Assembly: GCF_032484785.1 (NCBI RefSeq)
Contig: NZ_JAUETR010000001.1
Coordinates: 248,001 to 312,000, forward strand
Reading direction: 5' to 3'
Length of the DNA stretch: 64,000 nucleotides
Source of the DNA: Bradyrhizobium sp. SZCCHNS1050
GTDB lineage: Bacteria > Pseudomonadota > Alphaproteobacteria > Rhizobiales > Xanthobacteraceae
Under the pieces are notes generated by a model, which made no database searches, was not told the DNA's origin, and worked only from the letters and a program-made list of their open reading frames with translations. Position numbers and translations under genes: made by a program. Shown one piece after another: positions 54,714 through 64,000 of the stretch (the first letter of the stretch is position 1; the number at the start of each line of letters is the position of its first letter).

Positions 54714-54857
54714 CGTAGGGTGGGCAAAGGCGCGTCCGAGACAGCCTGTTTGTCCGTGCTATCTGAACGCGCCGTGTCCACCGTCTTGCGCGAAAAGTTG
54801 CTTGGTGGGCACAACATCGCGTGGCTTGCGCCACACGACGTCTTTGCCCACCCCACG
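54714..54857. repeat. MITE-like inverted-repeat element
   Basis: 144 bases bounded by 16-base inverted ends, CGTAGGGTGGGCAAAG and its complement with one mismatch. Between the arms is a non-coding GC-rich filler. No flanking target duplication was evident. It looks like a short palindromic intergenic repeat of the kind scattered through Bradyrhizobium genomes. It lies directly downstream of the small gene at 54865 on the minus strand. Confidence 0.6.
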
Positions 54858-54864
54858 GACTCAC

Positions 54865-55083
54865 TCAGCCGGCGGCACCGGTGACGAACCCTTCGCTCCA
54901 AGCGTCCCTATCGACTACATATTCGTCGACAACGAAACAATCGGGATAGTCGCGAAAGCCCTCGAATTGAAGCTTGCGCTTTCTTGCGGCATCCGCCTCG
55001 GCAGCGCTGCTGTAAACCCCAATGAGCTTGTTATCGGTATCGTTCTCGTCGAGAGCATCATCGCGTGGTCGGGCGGTACGCAT
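54865..55083 (-). CDS. DUF7336-type small protein
   Basis: A 72-residue protein. KLIGVYSSAAEADAARKRKL, FEGFRDYPDCFVVDEYVVD and RDAWSEGFVT fit the DUF7336 pattern (strand, helix, then FRDYP and DEY...WxEGF). The function is unknown. The ATG start is MRTARPRD; an upstream in-frame start is possible. This stretch has lower GC than the surroundings. Confidence 0.65.
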   Translation of the reverse strand: MRTARPRDDALDENDTDNKLIGVYSSAAEADAARKRKLQFEGFRDYPDCFVVDEYVVDRDAWSEGFVTGAAG

Positions 55084-55294
55084 TGATATGCCTGCTTCGT
55101 TTTTCAACATGCCTAGGCTGACGAATTACCCAACGGGTCGAAGGCACCGTCCCCAAAACGACGACTCCCGATCAAGCCCGCGAGCGGACATCCTCGTCGC
55201 CGCCCGAAGACCCCCCATAAGATTCAAACGCGACATTCGACCAGTGGCATGATACGGATGGGACGCAAATTGGTGCTATCTGGCACGAGACAAG

Positions 55295-55630
55295 ATGCCA
55301 CTAAAGCCCGCTATTATCTATGACGTTGCGGCTGATACTCCGTCCATAAAGAAGGCCATTGGCCCGAAGCTGGCCAAGCAATTCTCTGCGAACCCTCAAG
55401 TGCGCAGATATGCCGTTGTCCTGAAATTCCCTGATGGGGTCGTGACCAGCCGCGCGATTTCTCACACGCTGAGGAAAATTCCAGCTCCTCGCGGTCCAAC
55501 GTTACTTGCGGGCGAAGACTTTACGGTCGAAGCGACTGCGATCGCCAAGCTGGAAGGTTGCGACATAGTTTGCGTACGCGAGTTTGGCTGGACCGATGAG
55601 GCTTATGCCTCCATCCGCGTGCGCTCCTGA
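55295..55630 (+). CDS. Hypothetical protein in an AT-richer patch
   Basis: A 111-residue protein with no signal or membrane segment. It contains a strand-rich part (RRYAVVLKFPDGVVTSRAIS) and DFTVEATAIAKLEGCDIV near the end. No family recognised. Base composition of 54.4-55.6 kb is lower in GC than the flanks, which suggests a transferred segment. It lies between two small hypotheticals and a YdcF-like gene. Confidence 0.5.
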   Translation: MPLKPAIIYDVAADTPSIKKAIGPKLAKQFSANPQVRRYAVVLKFPDGVVTSRAISHTLRKIPAPRGPTLLAGEDFTVEATAIAKLEGCDIVCVREFGWTDEAYASIRVRS

Positions 55631-55682
55631 CACGAGAGGCTTCTGCTTCGCAATGCGCGTTAGCATTCCGCGAGTGACCCCG

Positions 55683-56270
55683 TCACGGCCACTCCGCGAT
55701 GAAGCCCTTCGCCTTGTACGGCGCGATCTTGTCCCATTCGCTGAGCACGCGGCGGCGGAACTCCGGATGGGTGTGCCACAACTGCCGCGGTACGCCGAAG
55801 CTATCGACCGTCAGCAGCATCTTCTCGACTTCGGGCCAGTGGCGCTGCAGGGTCATCGCGTAGCGCCGAGCGGTCCAGCTGTTGCCGAGGCAGATCACGC
55901 TGCCGACATTGGCGAGGCCGAGCGCGGCGTCGATCACCGGCAGAGCGAACGCGACGTTCTCGCCGGTATTCGTGGCGTGGTGCTCTTCGAGGATGCGCTC
56001 GGCCGGAATGCCGCGCCCCACCATGGCGGCCTTGATCAGCGTACACTCCGAAAGATCAGCGCCCGGCGTGATCCCACCGCTGACGATGGCGTGGCGGAAG
56101 TAGCCTTGCTGCCACAGCTTCACCGCCGTCTCGGCACGCAGCTCCTCGTCGACGCGGGTCCCGAACACGAACAGGAGATCGGCCGGCCGCAGCGGCGTAT
56201 CGGCGAAATGCCGCGCGTTGACCGCGGCGATCTCGGCGTCATCCGGTCTGCGCAGCGCGCGATCCTGCAT
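55683..56270 (-). CDS. YdcF/DUF218 family protein
   Basis: A 195-residue protein. The DUF218 core is present: LLFVFGTRVDEELRAETAVK (the nucleotide-like loop), AIVSGGITPGADLSECTLI, and EEHHATNTGENVAFALPV. The family is widespread, linked to envelope or vancomycin-sensitivity phenotypes, with a poorly defined reaction. It lacks a membrane anchor, so it is likely cytosolic. Single gene. Confidence 0.85.
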   Translation of the reverse strand: MQDRALRRPDDAEIAAVNARHFADTPLRPADLLFVFGTRVDEELRAETAVKLWQQGYFRHAIVSGGITPGADLSECTLIKAAMVGRGIPAERILEEHHATNTGENVAFALPVIDAALGLANVGSVICLGNSWTARRYAMTLQRHWPEVEKMLLTVDSFGVPRQLWHTHPEFRRRVLSEWDKIAPYKAKGFIAEWP

Positions 56271-56359
56271 CGGTCCTCTCCGAAGGCGACTCGCTCAGTC
56301 TGGCATGGCGCGCGAAATCTGCATGATCACATTCGGTGACCGGCGATGAGGTTGCGTGA

Positions 56360-56890
56360 TCACGGCAGCAGCGCGGCCGGAATCTCCGTGAACGTGTAGC
56401 TGCGCGGCCTGTTGCGGGTGATGAAGCCGCCGACATACCAGGCGAACAGCGCGGCGAAGCCGATCAGGAACAACGCGCCCGACCATTCGGCGATGACGAG
56501 CGCGCGCACCAGAAGCCCGGCCATCGCCACGGCGAGCAGCGCAATCGCGGCGAGCGCCGCGCCGTAGGTGAAGCGGCCGAGGCCCGCAGTCAGCCGCGCG
56601 TTGCTGCCGCTGAAGGCGAGCCGCGCATGCAGGCCGAGGATGAAAGCACCATAGGCCTCGCTCTGCGGCGCCATCAGGGCCGCCGTCTGCCACGAGACGG
56701 AGATGATGCTGAGGCGGCGGCCATCGCGATGGGTGATGTCGGCCCGAAAACGCCTCGCCTGCATCGACACCGGTCGGTAGGACAGCCGGATCGCGGCGAT
56801 GTCGGCGTAAGGCCACAGGCCGGTGCGGCCGGCGAACCGCCACGACAGGCCCTGCCCCGTGAGCTCGAACTGCTGCGCGGCCCCGATCAA
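56360..56890 (-). CDS. Hypothetical two-helix membrane protein with unusual start
   Basis: A protein of at least 176 residues. A beta-type N-terminal part (FELTGQGLSWRFAGRTGLWP, YADIAAIRLSYRPVS) is followed by two membrane helices (GAALAAIALLAVAMAGLLVR, GALFLIGFAALFAWYVGGFI) and a short tail. The coordinates use a TTG start. Protein-like codons continue upstream in frame (QDITTEGHDAIRYAYKAS) to a TAA near 56987 with no ATG or GTG; an ATT at 56950 with AGGA upstream is the best alternative start. Confidence 0.6.
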   Translation of the reverse strand: MIGAAQQFELTGQGLSWRFAGRTGLWPYADIAAIRLSYRPVSMQARRFRADITHRDGRRLSIISVSWQTAALMAPQSEAYGAFILGLHARLAFSGSNARLTAGLGRFTYGAALAAIALLAVAMAGLLVRALVIAEWSGALFLIGFAALFAWYVGGFITRNRPRSYTFTEIPAALLP

Positions 56891-56998
56891 CGACGCCTTG
56901 TAGGCGTAGCGGATCGCGTCATGGCCTTCTGTGGTGATGTCCTGGGAAATGGATCGGTCCTGTTGCGTGTGGCGCGCGCCTTATCCTACAAACGGAGC

Positions 56999-57433
56999 AT
57001 GAGCGAAACGATCTATTTTCCGCGCCACCTGATCCTGGCCGGGGCGATGGCCGCCGGCGTGCTGCTGGCGCTGGCGGTGCACATGCTCGGCGCCCGCTAC
57101 GGCCTCGATCTCGGCGGCCTGTGGCAGACCGAGAGCGGCGCCTTCATGCCGGCGGGATCGGCGATCGCCTGGTGGCTGATCGCCACCGTCGGCTTCTCCT
57201 CGGGCTATTTCATCGCCAACATCATGCACAGCGCGGTATCGGGCGAGATCCCGCAGCGGATGCGCAACTTCCTGGTCGTGGTCGGCGTGCTGATGCTGGC
57301 CGGCATCGGCCAGGCGATCTCCGGCCCGAGCCCGGTGCCGTCGGCCTCGGGTGTGCTGGCCGGCCTCGCCGCGCTCTGCCTCGGCGCCCTGATGGCGTTC
57401 TGCGGCGCCAATTTCGCGTTGCGTAAGAGCTGA
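56999..57433 (+). CDS. Small multi-pass membrane protein
   Basis: A 144-residue membrane protein with probably four helices (LILAGAMAAGVLLALAVHML, IAWWLIATVGFSSGYFIANI, FLVVVGVLMLAGIGQAI, LAALCLGALMAFCGANFAL). The ATG is preceded by GGAG. It is divergent from the membrane gene at 56360. No family recognised. Confidence 0.65.
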   Translation: MSETIYFPRHLILAGAMAAGVLLALAVHMLGARYGLDLGGLWQTESGAFMPAGSAIAWWLIATVGFSSGYFIANIMHSAVSGEIPQRMRNFLVVVGVLMLAGIGQAISGPSPVPSASGVLAGLAALCLGALMAFCGANFALRKS

Positions 57434-57455
57434 CGCGTGGCATCCGGATGCGACG

Positions 57456-57486
57456 ACGCCGCGCGGGATGTCCGCGCGGCGTTTTG
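57456..57486 (+). terminator. Intrinsic terminator of the small membrane protein
   Basis: A perfect 11-bp stem (ACGCCGCGCGG / CCGCGCGGCGT) with a 5-base loop followed by TTTTG. It lies 23 bases after the stop. Confidence 0.85.
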
Positions 57487-57507
57487 TCTCATCGGCAGGT
57501 GACGCGA

Positions 57508-58014
57508 TCAGCTCGCGGCGCGCAGATTGACGCTGGTCTCGGCGAGCTTGGTCAGCTTCATGTCGGTCGCCTTCTCCTCGTCGAGCGTCTTCTGCAGGAC
57601 GGCGGCACAGTCGCTGCGGCCGAGTTGCTTGGCCCAGGCGATCAGGCTGCCATAGCGGGTGATCTCGTAGTGCTCGGCCGCCTGGGCGGCGTTGATCAGC
57701 GCTGCGTCCAGCACCGCCTTGTCGTCGACCTCGCCGGCGACCTCGTCGGCCTCCTCGATGATGCCGTCGATCGCCGGACAGTCGACCGCCTTGGCCGCGA
57801 TGCCGTGCATCTTGAACACCTGTTCGAGACGCGTCACATGCGTCTTCGTCTCATCGAGATGGGTCAGAAAGCCCTGCTTGAGCTTCTGATCCGTCGCCTT
57901 GTCCGCCATCTTCGGCAGCGCTTTGACGAGCTGGTTCTCGGCGTAATAGATGTCCTGCAGCTGATGAACGAACAGATCGTTCATCGTCTTGATGTCCTTG
58001 GTGAACAGTCCCAT
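57508..58014 (-). CDS. DUF892/YciE ferritin-like stress protein
   Basis: A 168-residue protein. The four-helix ferritin-like layout is shown by TMNDLFVHQLQDIYYAENQL (Glu ligand), FLTHLDETKTHVTRLEQVFK and LINAAQAAEHYEITRYGSLI (E-x2-H). The family is linked to general stress in rhizobia, and a di-metal site is likely. The ATG giving MGLFTKDIK was chosen; an in-frame GTG is three codons earlier. Minus-strand leader holds an inverted repeat (58038-58079). Confidence 0.9.
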   Translation of the reverse strand: MGLFTKDIKTMNDLFVHQLQDIYYAENQLVKALPKMADKATDQKLKQGFLTHLDETKTHVTRLEQVFKMHGIAAKAVDCPAIDGIIEEADEVAGEVDDKAVLDAALINAAQAAEHYEITRYGSLIAWAKQLGRSDCAAVLQKTLDEEKATDMKLTKLAETSVNLRAAS

Positions 58015-58037
58015 TTGTTTCACGTCCTCTCGGTTCG

Positions 58038-58079
58038 GAACATGGCAGGTCCCTCCCCTGACCGATCGTCGCCATGTTC
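58038..58079. promoter_or_regulatory. Inverted repeat upstream of the DUF892 gene
   Basis: A perfect 9-bp inverted repeat (GAACATGGC / GCCATGTTC) separated by 24 bases, lying 24-65 bases before the DUF892 start. It may be a regulator site or leader structure. No clear EcfG promoter was found. The rest of 58015-58384 (370 bases) shows no gene. Confidence 0.3.
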
Positions 58080-58384
58080 GCTGTGCGCTAACCGGCGGCT
58101 ACGGCGGTTGTTCCGGCGTGCCGCCCCTGCCGAACCGGTCGCAGGGACGAGGGTTCTCGTGAACCGCGCGGGCGACCAGTTGGACCGAATTGAGGCGGAC
58201 GGGCCACCAGCTATGTGACCGGAGTGTGACAGACCTGCGCCGCATGGGTCGGAGCTGAGCTGTGTCAAGGACTGCACAAGGCGCGCATTTTAGCATAAGG
58301 AACAAGCTGTCACGAATTGCCCGCCTATCGATCAATGGTTTCGCCTCTTTTCCAAGATCTAGTACCGCCCCGCCGGGAGGATGA

Positions 58385-59476
58385 ATGCAGCGCCTGCTGA
58401 CCACGCTTGGGCGTGGCTTCAAGAAATGGATCGGCTGGAAGCGGCTGGGGATTGCAGCGAGCCTTGCGATCATCGCCTTCGCGATCACGACACTCGTGCG
58501 CACGCTGAAGGGCGTCGATGCCGGCGTCATCCTGACCGCGCTCACCGAAATCCCGCCCGGTCACATCGCCCTCGCGGCCTTGTGTGTGGTCGGCGCGTTC
58601 TGCACGCTGACCTTCTATGACTATTTTGCACTGCGAACAATTGGCAAGAAACACGTGCCCTATCGCATCGCGGCGATGAGCGCCTTCACCAGCTATTCGA
58701 TCGGCCACAACATCGGCGCCACCGTGTTCACCGGCGGCGCCATCCGGTTCAGGATCTACTCCGACTACGGCCTGTCCGCGATCGACGTCGCCAAGATCTG
58801 CTTCCTGTCAGGCCTGACCTTCTGGCTCGGCAATCTGTTCGTACTCGGCATCGGCATGACCTTGCATCCGGCCGCCGCCACCGCGATGGACCAGTTGCCC
58901 CCGGCGGTGAACCAGCTGATCGCGATCGGCATCCTCGGGGCGATCTTCGCCTATCTCGGCTGGCTGACCGCCGGCAAGAACCGGCGCCAGCTCGGCCAGA
59001 ACGGCTGGAAGGTGGTGCTGCCCTCGGCGCAGCTCACGCTCGTGCAGATCCTGATCGGAGTGGTCGACCTCGGCTTCTGCGCGCTGGCGATGTACCTCCT
59101 CGTCCCCGCCGCTCCGCCGATCGATTTCCTGTCGCTGTCGGTGGTGTTCATCCTCGCCACCCTGCTCGGCTTCGCCAGCCACGCGCCCGGCAGCATCGGC
59201 GTGTTCGATGCCGCGATGCTCGTGGCGCTGCCGCAGTTCGGCCGCGAGCAGTTGCTGGCCACCCTGCTCGTTTTCCGCGTGCTGTATTTCGTGATCCCGT
59301 TCGCGACGGCGATCTCCATCATGGGCATCAGGGAACTCTGGCTGAACGTCGTGAAGCCGTGGCAGGAGCGGCGCCGGCTGAACTCAGCCTGCGAGGACGA
59401 GGTCGCCGCCAAGCGCGCCGCGGCCACGGCGCCCGCCGCGGTTCCCCAGCGCATCAAGCGCCACTCCCAGCGCTGA
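58385..59476 (+). CDS. YbhN/lysylphosphatidylglycerol synthase-type membrane protein
   Basis: A 363-residue polytopic inner-membrane protein with about eight helices (LGIAASLAIIAFAITTLVRT, IALAALCVVGAFCTLTFYDY). It carries the conserved AMSAFTSYSIGHNIGATVFT and GAIRFRIYSDYGL segments of the UPF0104/LPG flippase family, and later GFASHAPGSIGVFDAAML. It has no C-terminal synthetase domain, so it is a flippase-like membrane unit rather than a full MprF. The lipid substrate is unknown. Confidence 0.85.
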   Translation: MQRLLTTLGRGFKKWIGWKRLGIAASLAIIAFAITTLVRTLKGVDAGVILTALTEIPPGHIALAALCVVGAFCTLTFYDYFALRTIGKKHVPYRIAAMSAFTSYSIGHNIGATVFTGGAIRFRIYSDYGLSAIDVAKICFLSGLTFWLGNLFVLGIGMTLHPAAATAMDQLPPAVNQLIAIGILGAIFAYLGWLTAGKNRRQLGQNGWKVVLPSAQLTLVQILIGVVDLGFCALAMYLLVPAAPPIDFLSLSVVFILATLLGFASHAPGSIGVFDAAMLVALPQFGREQLLATLLVFRVLYFVIPFATAISIMGIRELWLNVVKPWQERRRLNSACEDEVAAKRAAATAPAAVPQRIKRHSQR

Positions 59477-59579
59477 GCAGCAATCGTCTCGCGGATGACG
59501 CGACGGTTCGACCCTCGACCGGTTGAACTCGCGTGCGATCCTCTTATTTCCGCCCCATCGCTGACGTGAATCCTTGCGC

Positions 59580-61526
59580 ATGACCCGAATGCCCCTTCGT
59601 CCGCTGCTCGCCGCCTGCGTCCTGGCCGGCCTGCTCGCCCCTCTCGCCGCCACCGAGGCGGCCGCGCAGTTCGGCGCAGCGCCGCTGCAGATCAGCTGGG
59701 AGGTGCGCAACCGCTTCCGTCTCTTCCGGGAGGAGCGCGACTTCCTGCTGCATACCGAGAGCACGCGCGACCGCTCCATCCTCGCCGCCGAGCAGGCGTT
59801 GGCGGTGCAGAGCGACGGCCGCGGCTGGGCCCGGAACGTCGTCAACCGGCTCTGCATCGACCTCGCCGGCCGCATCAACGAGCCGTGCACGCGCGACAAC
59901 GTCAAGGAAAGCTATCTCACGCCGATCGACCATCCGGTCACGGTGCGCCTGACCGGCCCGGTCCCGGTCGGCGCCACCTGCGCGTGGTCGTTCGACGACG
60001 GCGACGGGCCGCAGACCTCGACATTCGACTGCGCCGAACCGGTCAACCTGCGCGTCCGCTACGGCCGCCAGACCGTCGCATCCGTCGATGTCGCCAGCCC
60101 GGAAGGCACGCAGCAGGTGTCGACGGGAATCCAGGTCCGCGACGTCCTGATCGCCGGCCTCGGCGACAGCATCGCCTCCGGCGAGGGCAACCCGGACCGC
60201 CCGATCGCGCTCGCCGACGAGGGCTTCTGCTTCCGCTCCTATCTCGGCGGTCCGACGGCGCAATATTATCGGCCGAGCCGGGCCGGCTTCAGAGGCGGCC
60301 GCGCCTGCGAGGCGCCGGACACGCTGCAGAACTGGCAGAAGCACAGCGCGGTCTGGCTCAACGCCGCCTGCCATCGCTCGCTCTACAGCTACCAGACCCG
60401 GACGGCGCTGGCGCTCGCGGTGCGCTATCCGCACGTCGCGGTCACCTACCTGCCGCTCGCCTGCACCGGCGCCACCATCGCCGACGGCCTCTTCGGCAGC
60501 CAGCGCGCGCGCGAATGCACGCCGGGCCGCGCCGCGACCACCTGCGCCGGCAGCGTCAACGGCCAGCTCGGCGAGCTGCGCGAGGCGCTGACCGCGGCCA
60601 AGCGTCGCCAGCCGGACCGCAAGCTCGATCTAATTCTGCTGTCGATCGGCGCCAACGACATCAACTTCTCCGGTCTCGTCGCCGACGTCATCGTCGATAC
60701 GCCGACCGAACGCACGCTGTTCAAACGCTCAGGCGTGATCGGCTCGGTCGAGGAATCGCGCAGCGAGCTGGCGCGCGACCTGCCGCAGGGTTTTGCCAAG
60801 CTACGCGAGGCGCTGAAGCCGCTGGTCGGCGACCTCTCGCACGTCATCTACACTTCGTACGGCAACCCGGCACTGAGCGGCCCCGGCACGCCCTGCCCCG
60901 GTGGTCCGGCCGGTTTCGATATCCACCCATCGTTCAATGCCAATCCGCAGCGGCTCGCCAAGGTCGCGGGCTTCGTCGAGAACGAGTTCCTGCCGTCGCT
61001 ACGCGGGCTGGCGCAATGTACCGCGGGAGTCCTGTGCCGCGATCCGCAGGCCGACCGCATGACCTTCGTCGATGCGCATCAGGCCGCGTTTGCCGATCAC
61101 GGCTTCTGCGCCCGCTCGACGCAGGATCCGCCGTTCGACCGCGAATGCTTTTCGGCCGACGGCGCCAGCTTCGATCCGAACATCGTCAGCGCCGCCAACG
61201 AGCCGCTGCTGTGCGGCCGCGGCGCCAGCGAGTATCGTCCCTATCTGCCGCGCGCGCGCTGGATCCGCGATGCCAACGACAGCTACTTCTCGGCGATGAC
61301 CTATCCGCAAGGGCTGCCGGCGGCGATGCAGCCCTCCGACATCCACGATGCGAGCTGGGGCGTGCTGTCCGCGGTCTATGGCGGCGCCGTGCATCCGACG
61401 GCGGAGGGCCATGCCGCGATGGCCGACGCCGCCTTTCCGGCCGCGGCGCAAGTGCTCAACCTCGATGCGGCCGAGCCCAACGTCACCAGCCAGCCGCTGC
61501 CGCCGGCGGGCGTGGTGAGGCAGTAG
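59580..61526 (+). CDS. Exported GDSL/SGNH hydrolase
   Basis: A 648-residue secreted enzyme. A signal peptide (PLLAACVLAGLLAPLAATEA, then AAA) is followed by a ~170-residue N-terminal domain with beta character. The SGNH core follows: block I GLGDSIASGEGNPDRP (catalytic Ser), block III SIGANDINFSG (Asn) and the C-terminal block V GAVHPTAEGHAAMADAA (Asp/His-like, HPTxxGH). Many cysteines suggest disulfides. It should hydrolyse an ester or lipid outside the cytoplasm. The ATG follows a weak site; a TTG is two codons earlier. Confidence 0.87.
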   Translation: MTRMPLRPLLAACVLAGLLAPLAATEAAAQFGAAPLQISWEVRNRFRLFREERDFLLHTESTRDRSILAAEQALAVQSDGRGWARNVVNRLCIDLAGRINEPCTRDNVKESYLTPIDHPVTVRLTGPVPVGATCAWSFDDGDGPQTSTFDCAEPVNLRVRYGRQTVASVDVASPEGTQQVSTGIQVRDVLIAGLGDSIASGEGNPDRPIALADEGFCFRSYLGGPTAQYYRPSRAGFRGGRACEAPDTLQNWQKHSAVWLNAACHRSLYSYQTRTALALAVRYPHVAVTYLPLACTGATIADGLFGSQRARECTPGRAATTCAGSVNGQLGELREALTAAKRRQPDRKLDLILLSIGANDINFSGLVADVIVDTPTERTLFKRSGVIGSVEESRSELARDLPQGFAKLREALKPLVGDLSHVIYTSYGNPALSGPGTPCPGGPAGFDIHPSFNANPQRLAKVAGFVENEFLPSLRGLAQCTAGVLCRDPQADRMTFVDAHQAAFADHGFCARSTQDPPFDRECFSADGASFDPNIVSAANEPLLCGRGASEYRPYLPRARWIRDANDSYFSAMTYPQGLPAAMQPSDIHDASWGVLSAVYGGAVHPTAEGHAAMADAAFPAAAQVLNLDAAEPNVTSQPLPPAGVVRQ

Positions 61527-61729
61527 TCGGCCATTCGGGTAGGGATCGCAGAGGAAGAACGGCCTGAAGCGCTCCGCTCCGCACACCGTCTTTCGGGACG
61601 CCCCTCCGTGAGCGGGCGCTCAGGAACAAAGGCTGTGGGGCGGCGAGATCGCGGGCCTCACGGTGGGTTGGGAGCGGATGGAGAGCCGGGCCGCCTCGAA
61701 AGAACGTGTCGGCCTCGACGTCCCAACGC

Positions 61730-61996
61730 TCAGCGCGCAAATCGACGCCGACCACCGCCAAGCGATCCTGATTGTCCTTGTACCCAATATGGGTTGTTCA
61801 CGCACATGGCCGCGAGGCCCCGGCCTGCCCTTCGACACTGGTCCCAGGACGTATAGGTGCATTCGACATAGGTGCTACCACCCCATTCCCACCTTTGTAG
61901 GCAGACAGGATAATTGGAATCATAGGTTTGAGCAGCGGCGATCGGGATCATGGAGATGGCCGCGCTCCCCGCGATGATCCAACGCAGCATCAGCAT
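61730..61996 (-). CDS. DUF3551 family small exported protein
   Basis: An 88-residue protein. A signal peptide (IIAGSAAISMIPIAAAQ) precedes a cysteine-rich mature part with YPVCLQRWEWGGSTYVECTY, then TSWDQCRRAGRGLAAMCVNNPYW. This C...C...C...C pattern with NPY is the DUF3551 signature common in Bradyrhizobium. The function is unknown. An alternative ATG lies two codons downstream. Confidence 0.85.
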   Translation of the reverse strand: MLMLRWIIAGSAAISMIPIAAAQTYDSNYPVCLQRWEWGGSTYVECTYTSWDQCRRAGRGLAAMCVNNPYWVQGQSGSLGGGRRRFAR

Positions 61997-62186
61997 CGCT
62001 CCCTCGTCGAATTCCGACCGCTGCGGCCAATGGTCTCACGATCACCGGCAAGCAACGCCCAGATGATCATGGAGACCTTGTCCTCGACCACGCGGTTGAT
62101 CTGGATCAAGCTCTTCGCCGACGCGGTGTCCGAGATCGCGATCCCTTGTCGGCCAGGAGCGAGGACGGTCGCAGTTCGGAAGCAGT

Positions 62187-62801
62187 CTACTTGACTGCAG
62201 CCGGCTTCTTCATCATCGGAGGCGCCTGCTTGGTGGCGGGGCCGGTTGCCGTCGTCGCCTGCGAGGGCAGATATTTGGCGAGGATGGCCGGATCGATCTG
62301 CGCCATGTTGCTATCCGGCAGGCGGGTCCAGGTCTCGTCCTTGCCAAACAGCGAGATGCCGAGATAGCCGTGCAGGATCAGCGTCTGCCCGTCAGGACTG
62401 ACCCGCATATTGGCCTTCCAGATGTTGCCGTCGCGCGGATTGAGCACGTTGCCGCCTTCGTATTTCAGGCCCTCGCGCTTCATGTCGCGCACGAAGGAGA
62501 TGCCGAGCACAGGCGCATTCTTGCGGTCATCGCTGCACTTCGAACAGACCTCGTTCGGATTGTCGCCGGGACGCGGAAACGTCTTGGCGATCACGCCCTC
62601 GAACACGCCGTCGTGGTCGATGAAGAGAAACCAGCCGACGGGCCTGCCATCCTCGACCTTCTGCCACAGACCGGCCGCGGTCGGCTCAGCCGCGAGCGCA
62701 GGCCGCGTCAGCAGAGCACCGGCAACGACGAGCGCGCCGATCGCGAGCTTCGTCACACCAGGCACCAGCCGAAGTCGGGGAAACGCATTGCGCATCATCA
62801 T
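62187..62801 (-). CDS. DUF2147 family exported protein
   Basis: A 204-residue protein. A signal peptide ([20 protein letters not shown]) precedes a lipocalin-like DUF2147 domain: [28 protein letters not shown], then [19 protein letters not shown] and [20 protein letters not shown] pair of cysteines (VCSKCSDD) sits between. The C-terminal ~30 residues are Thr/Ala/Pro-rich. The family is periplasmic with undefined function. Three consecutive ATG codons leave the start ambiguous by two residues. Confidence 0.87.
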   Translation of the reverse strand: MMMRNAFPRLRLVPGVTKLAIGALVVAGALLTRPALAAEPTAAGLWQKVEDGRPVGWFLFIDHDGVFEGVIAKTFPRPGDNPNEVCSKCSDDRKNAPVLGISFVRDMKREGLKYEGGNVLNPRDGNIWKANMRVSPDGQTLILHGYLGISLFGKDETWTRLPDSNMAQIDPAILAKYLPSQATTATGPATKQAPPMMKKPAAVK

Positions 62802-62967
62802 CTCACCTTGACCAAGTCACAAAATGAATGGCCGCACAGTACGGCCGTTTCATGCATCGTTCCAGCCCCATAACAGGTCTGGCGCGCCGGTGAAACCGGC
62901 ACGCGCAGGAAACATTTCTTCACATTTGAGTTGGTCCGGCGGCGGAAGGTTCCATACCGCCGACAAA

Positions 62968-63999
<1,032 letters not shown>

Positions 64000-64000
64000 G

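Noticed and set aside
54667..54901. Minus-strand small frames over the inverted repeat
   Set aside because: They lie inside the repeat element and are a spurious translation of its GC-rich arms; no ribosome site.
59885..61567. 560-codon plus-strand frame
   Set aside because: It is a shifted frame inside the GDSL hydrolase gene, Arg/Gly/Pro-rich with no motifs.

Overview
The window reads as chromosomal DNA of a Bradyrhizobium-like alphaproteobacterium (Bradyrhizobiaceae). It is GC-rich. The flagellins are long and carry a DUF1522-type insert typical of Bradyrhizobium, and the alphaproteobacterial regulators CckA, FliX, FlbT and FlaF are all present. The small hypotheticals (DUF3551, a Tim44-like protein) also fit this group. 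No rRNA, tRNA, CRISPR array or complete insertion sequence was seen.

Layout. About 1-3.1 kb holds small exported proteins, a glutathione S-transferase and a Tim44-like protein. About 3.2-9.6 kb (minus strand) is cckA and the run flgB-flgC-fliE-fliQ-fliR-flhB. About 10-11.8 kb (plus) is fliO-fliP. A metal-efflux CDF/MerR cassette interrupts the cluster at 11.9-13.0 kb. About 13.2-20.0 kb (minus) is the operon fliL-fliM-DUF6468-motE plus a very large periplasmic TPR protein. About 20.3-23.8 kb (plus) is flgF-flgG-flgA-flgH. Non-flagellar genes follow at 24.1-29.3 kb: a hydratase, an HWE sensor kinase, a DksA-like protein and an oxidoreductase/HxlR pair. About 29.3-33.4 kb is fliX divergent from flgI-flgJ-flgN-like, then a flaG-like gene and flaF. 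About 33.8-39.7 kb holds three flagellins with flbT between the last two. About 40.0-45.2 kb is a tightly coupled four-gene operon (glycosyltransferase, PLP transaminase-like enzyme, ATP-grasp protein, PLP decarboxylase) set between the flagellins and flgE-flgK-flgL (45.3-50.9 kb). From 51.2 kb to the end come housekeeping and stress genes: msrB, a FAD oxidoreductase, a SixA-like phosphatase, a universal stress protein, small hypotheticals, a YdcF-like protein, a DUF892 protein, a flippase-like membrane protein, a GDSL hydrolase, DUF2147 and a ferredoxin-NADP reductase.

How it fits together. CckA feeds the CtrA phosphorelay, and CtrA-type boxes (TTAA-N7-TTAA) lie upstream of flgB, fliL, fliX, flbT, the first flagellin and, notably, the four-gene modification-type operon. 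Sigma-54 promoters precede flgF, flgI and flgE, which matches a FliX/FlbD-controlled middle class. FlbT and FlaF would set flagellin mRNA output, and the last two flagellins share a 5' leader hairpin. The main candidate for an undescribed system is the four-gene operon at 40.0-45.2 kb, inferred to make or attach a small amine- or sugar-containing group, possibly on flagellin. Second is the 1244-residue periplasmic protein encoded with motE. Fli/flg genes such as fliF, fliG, fliN, fliI, flgD, fliK, motA and motB are not in this window.
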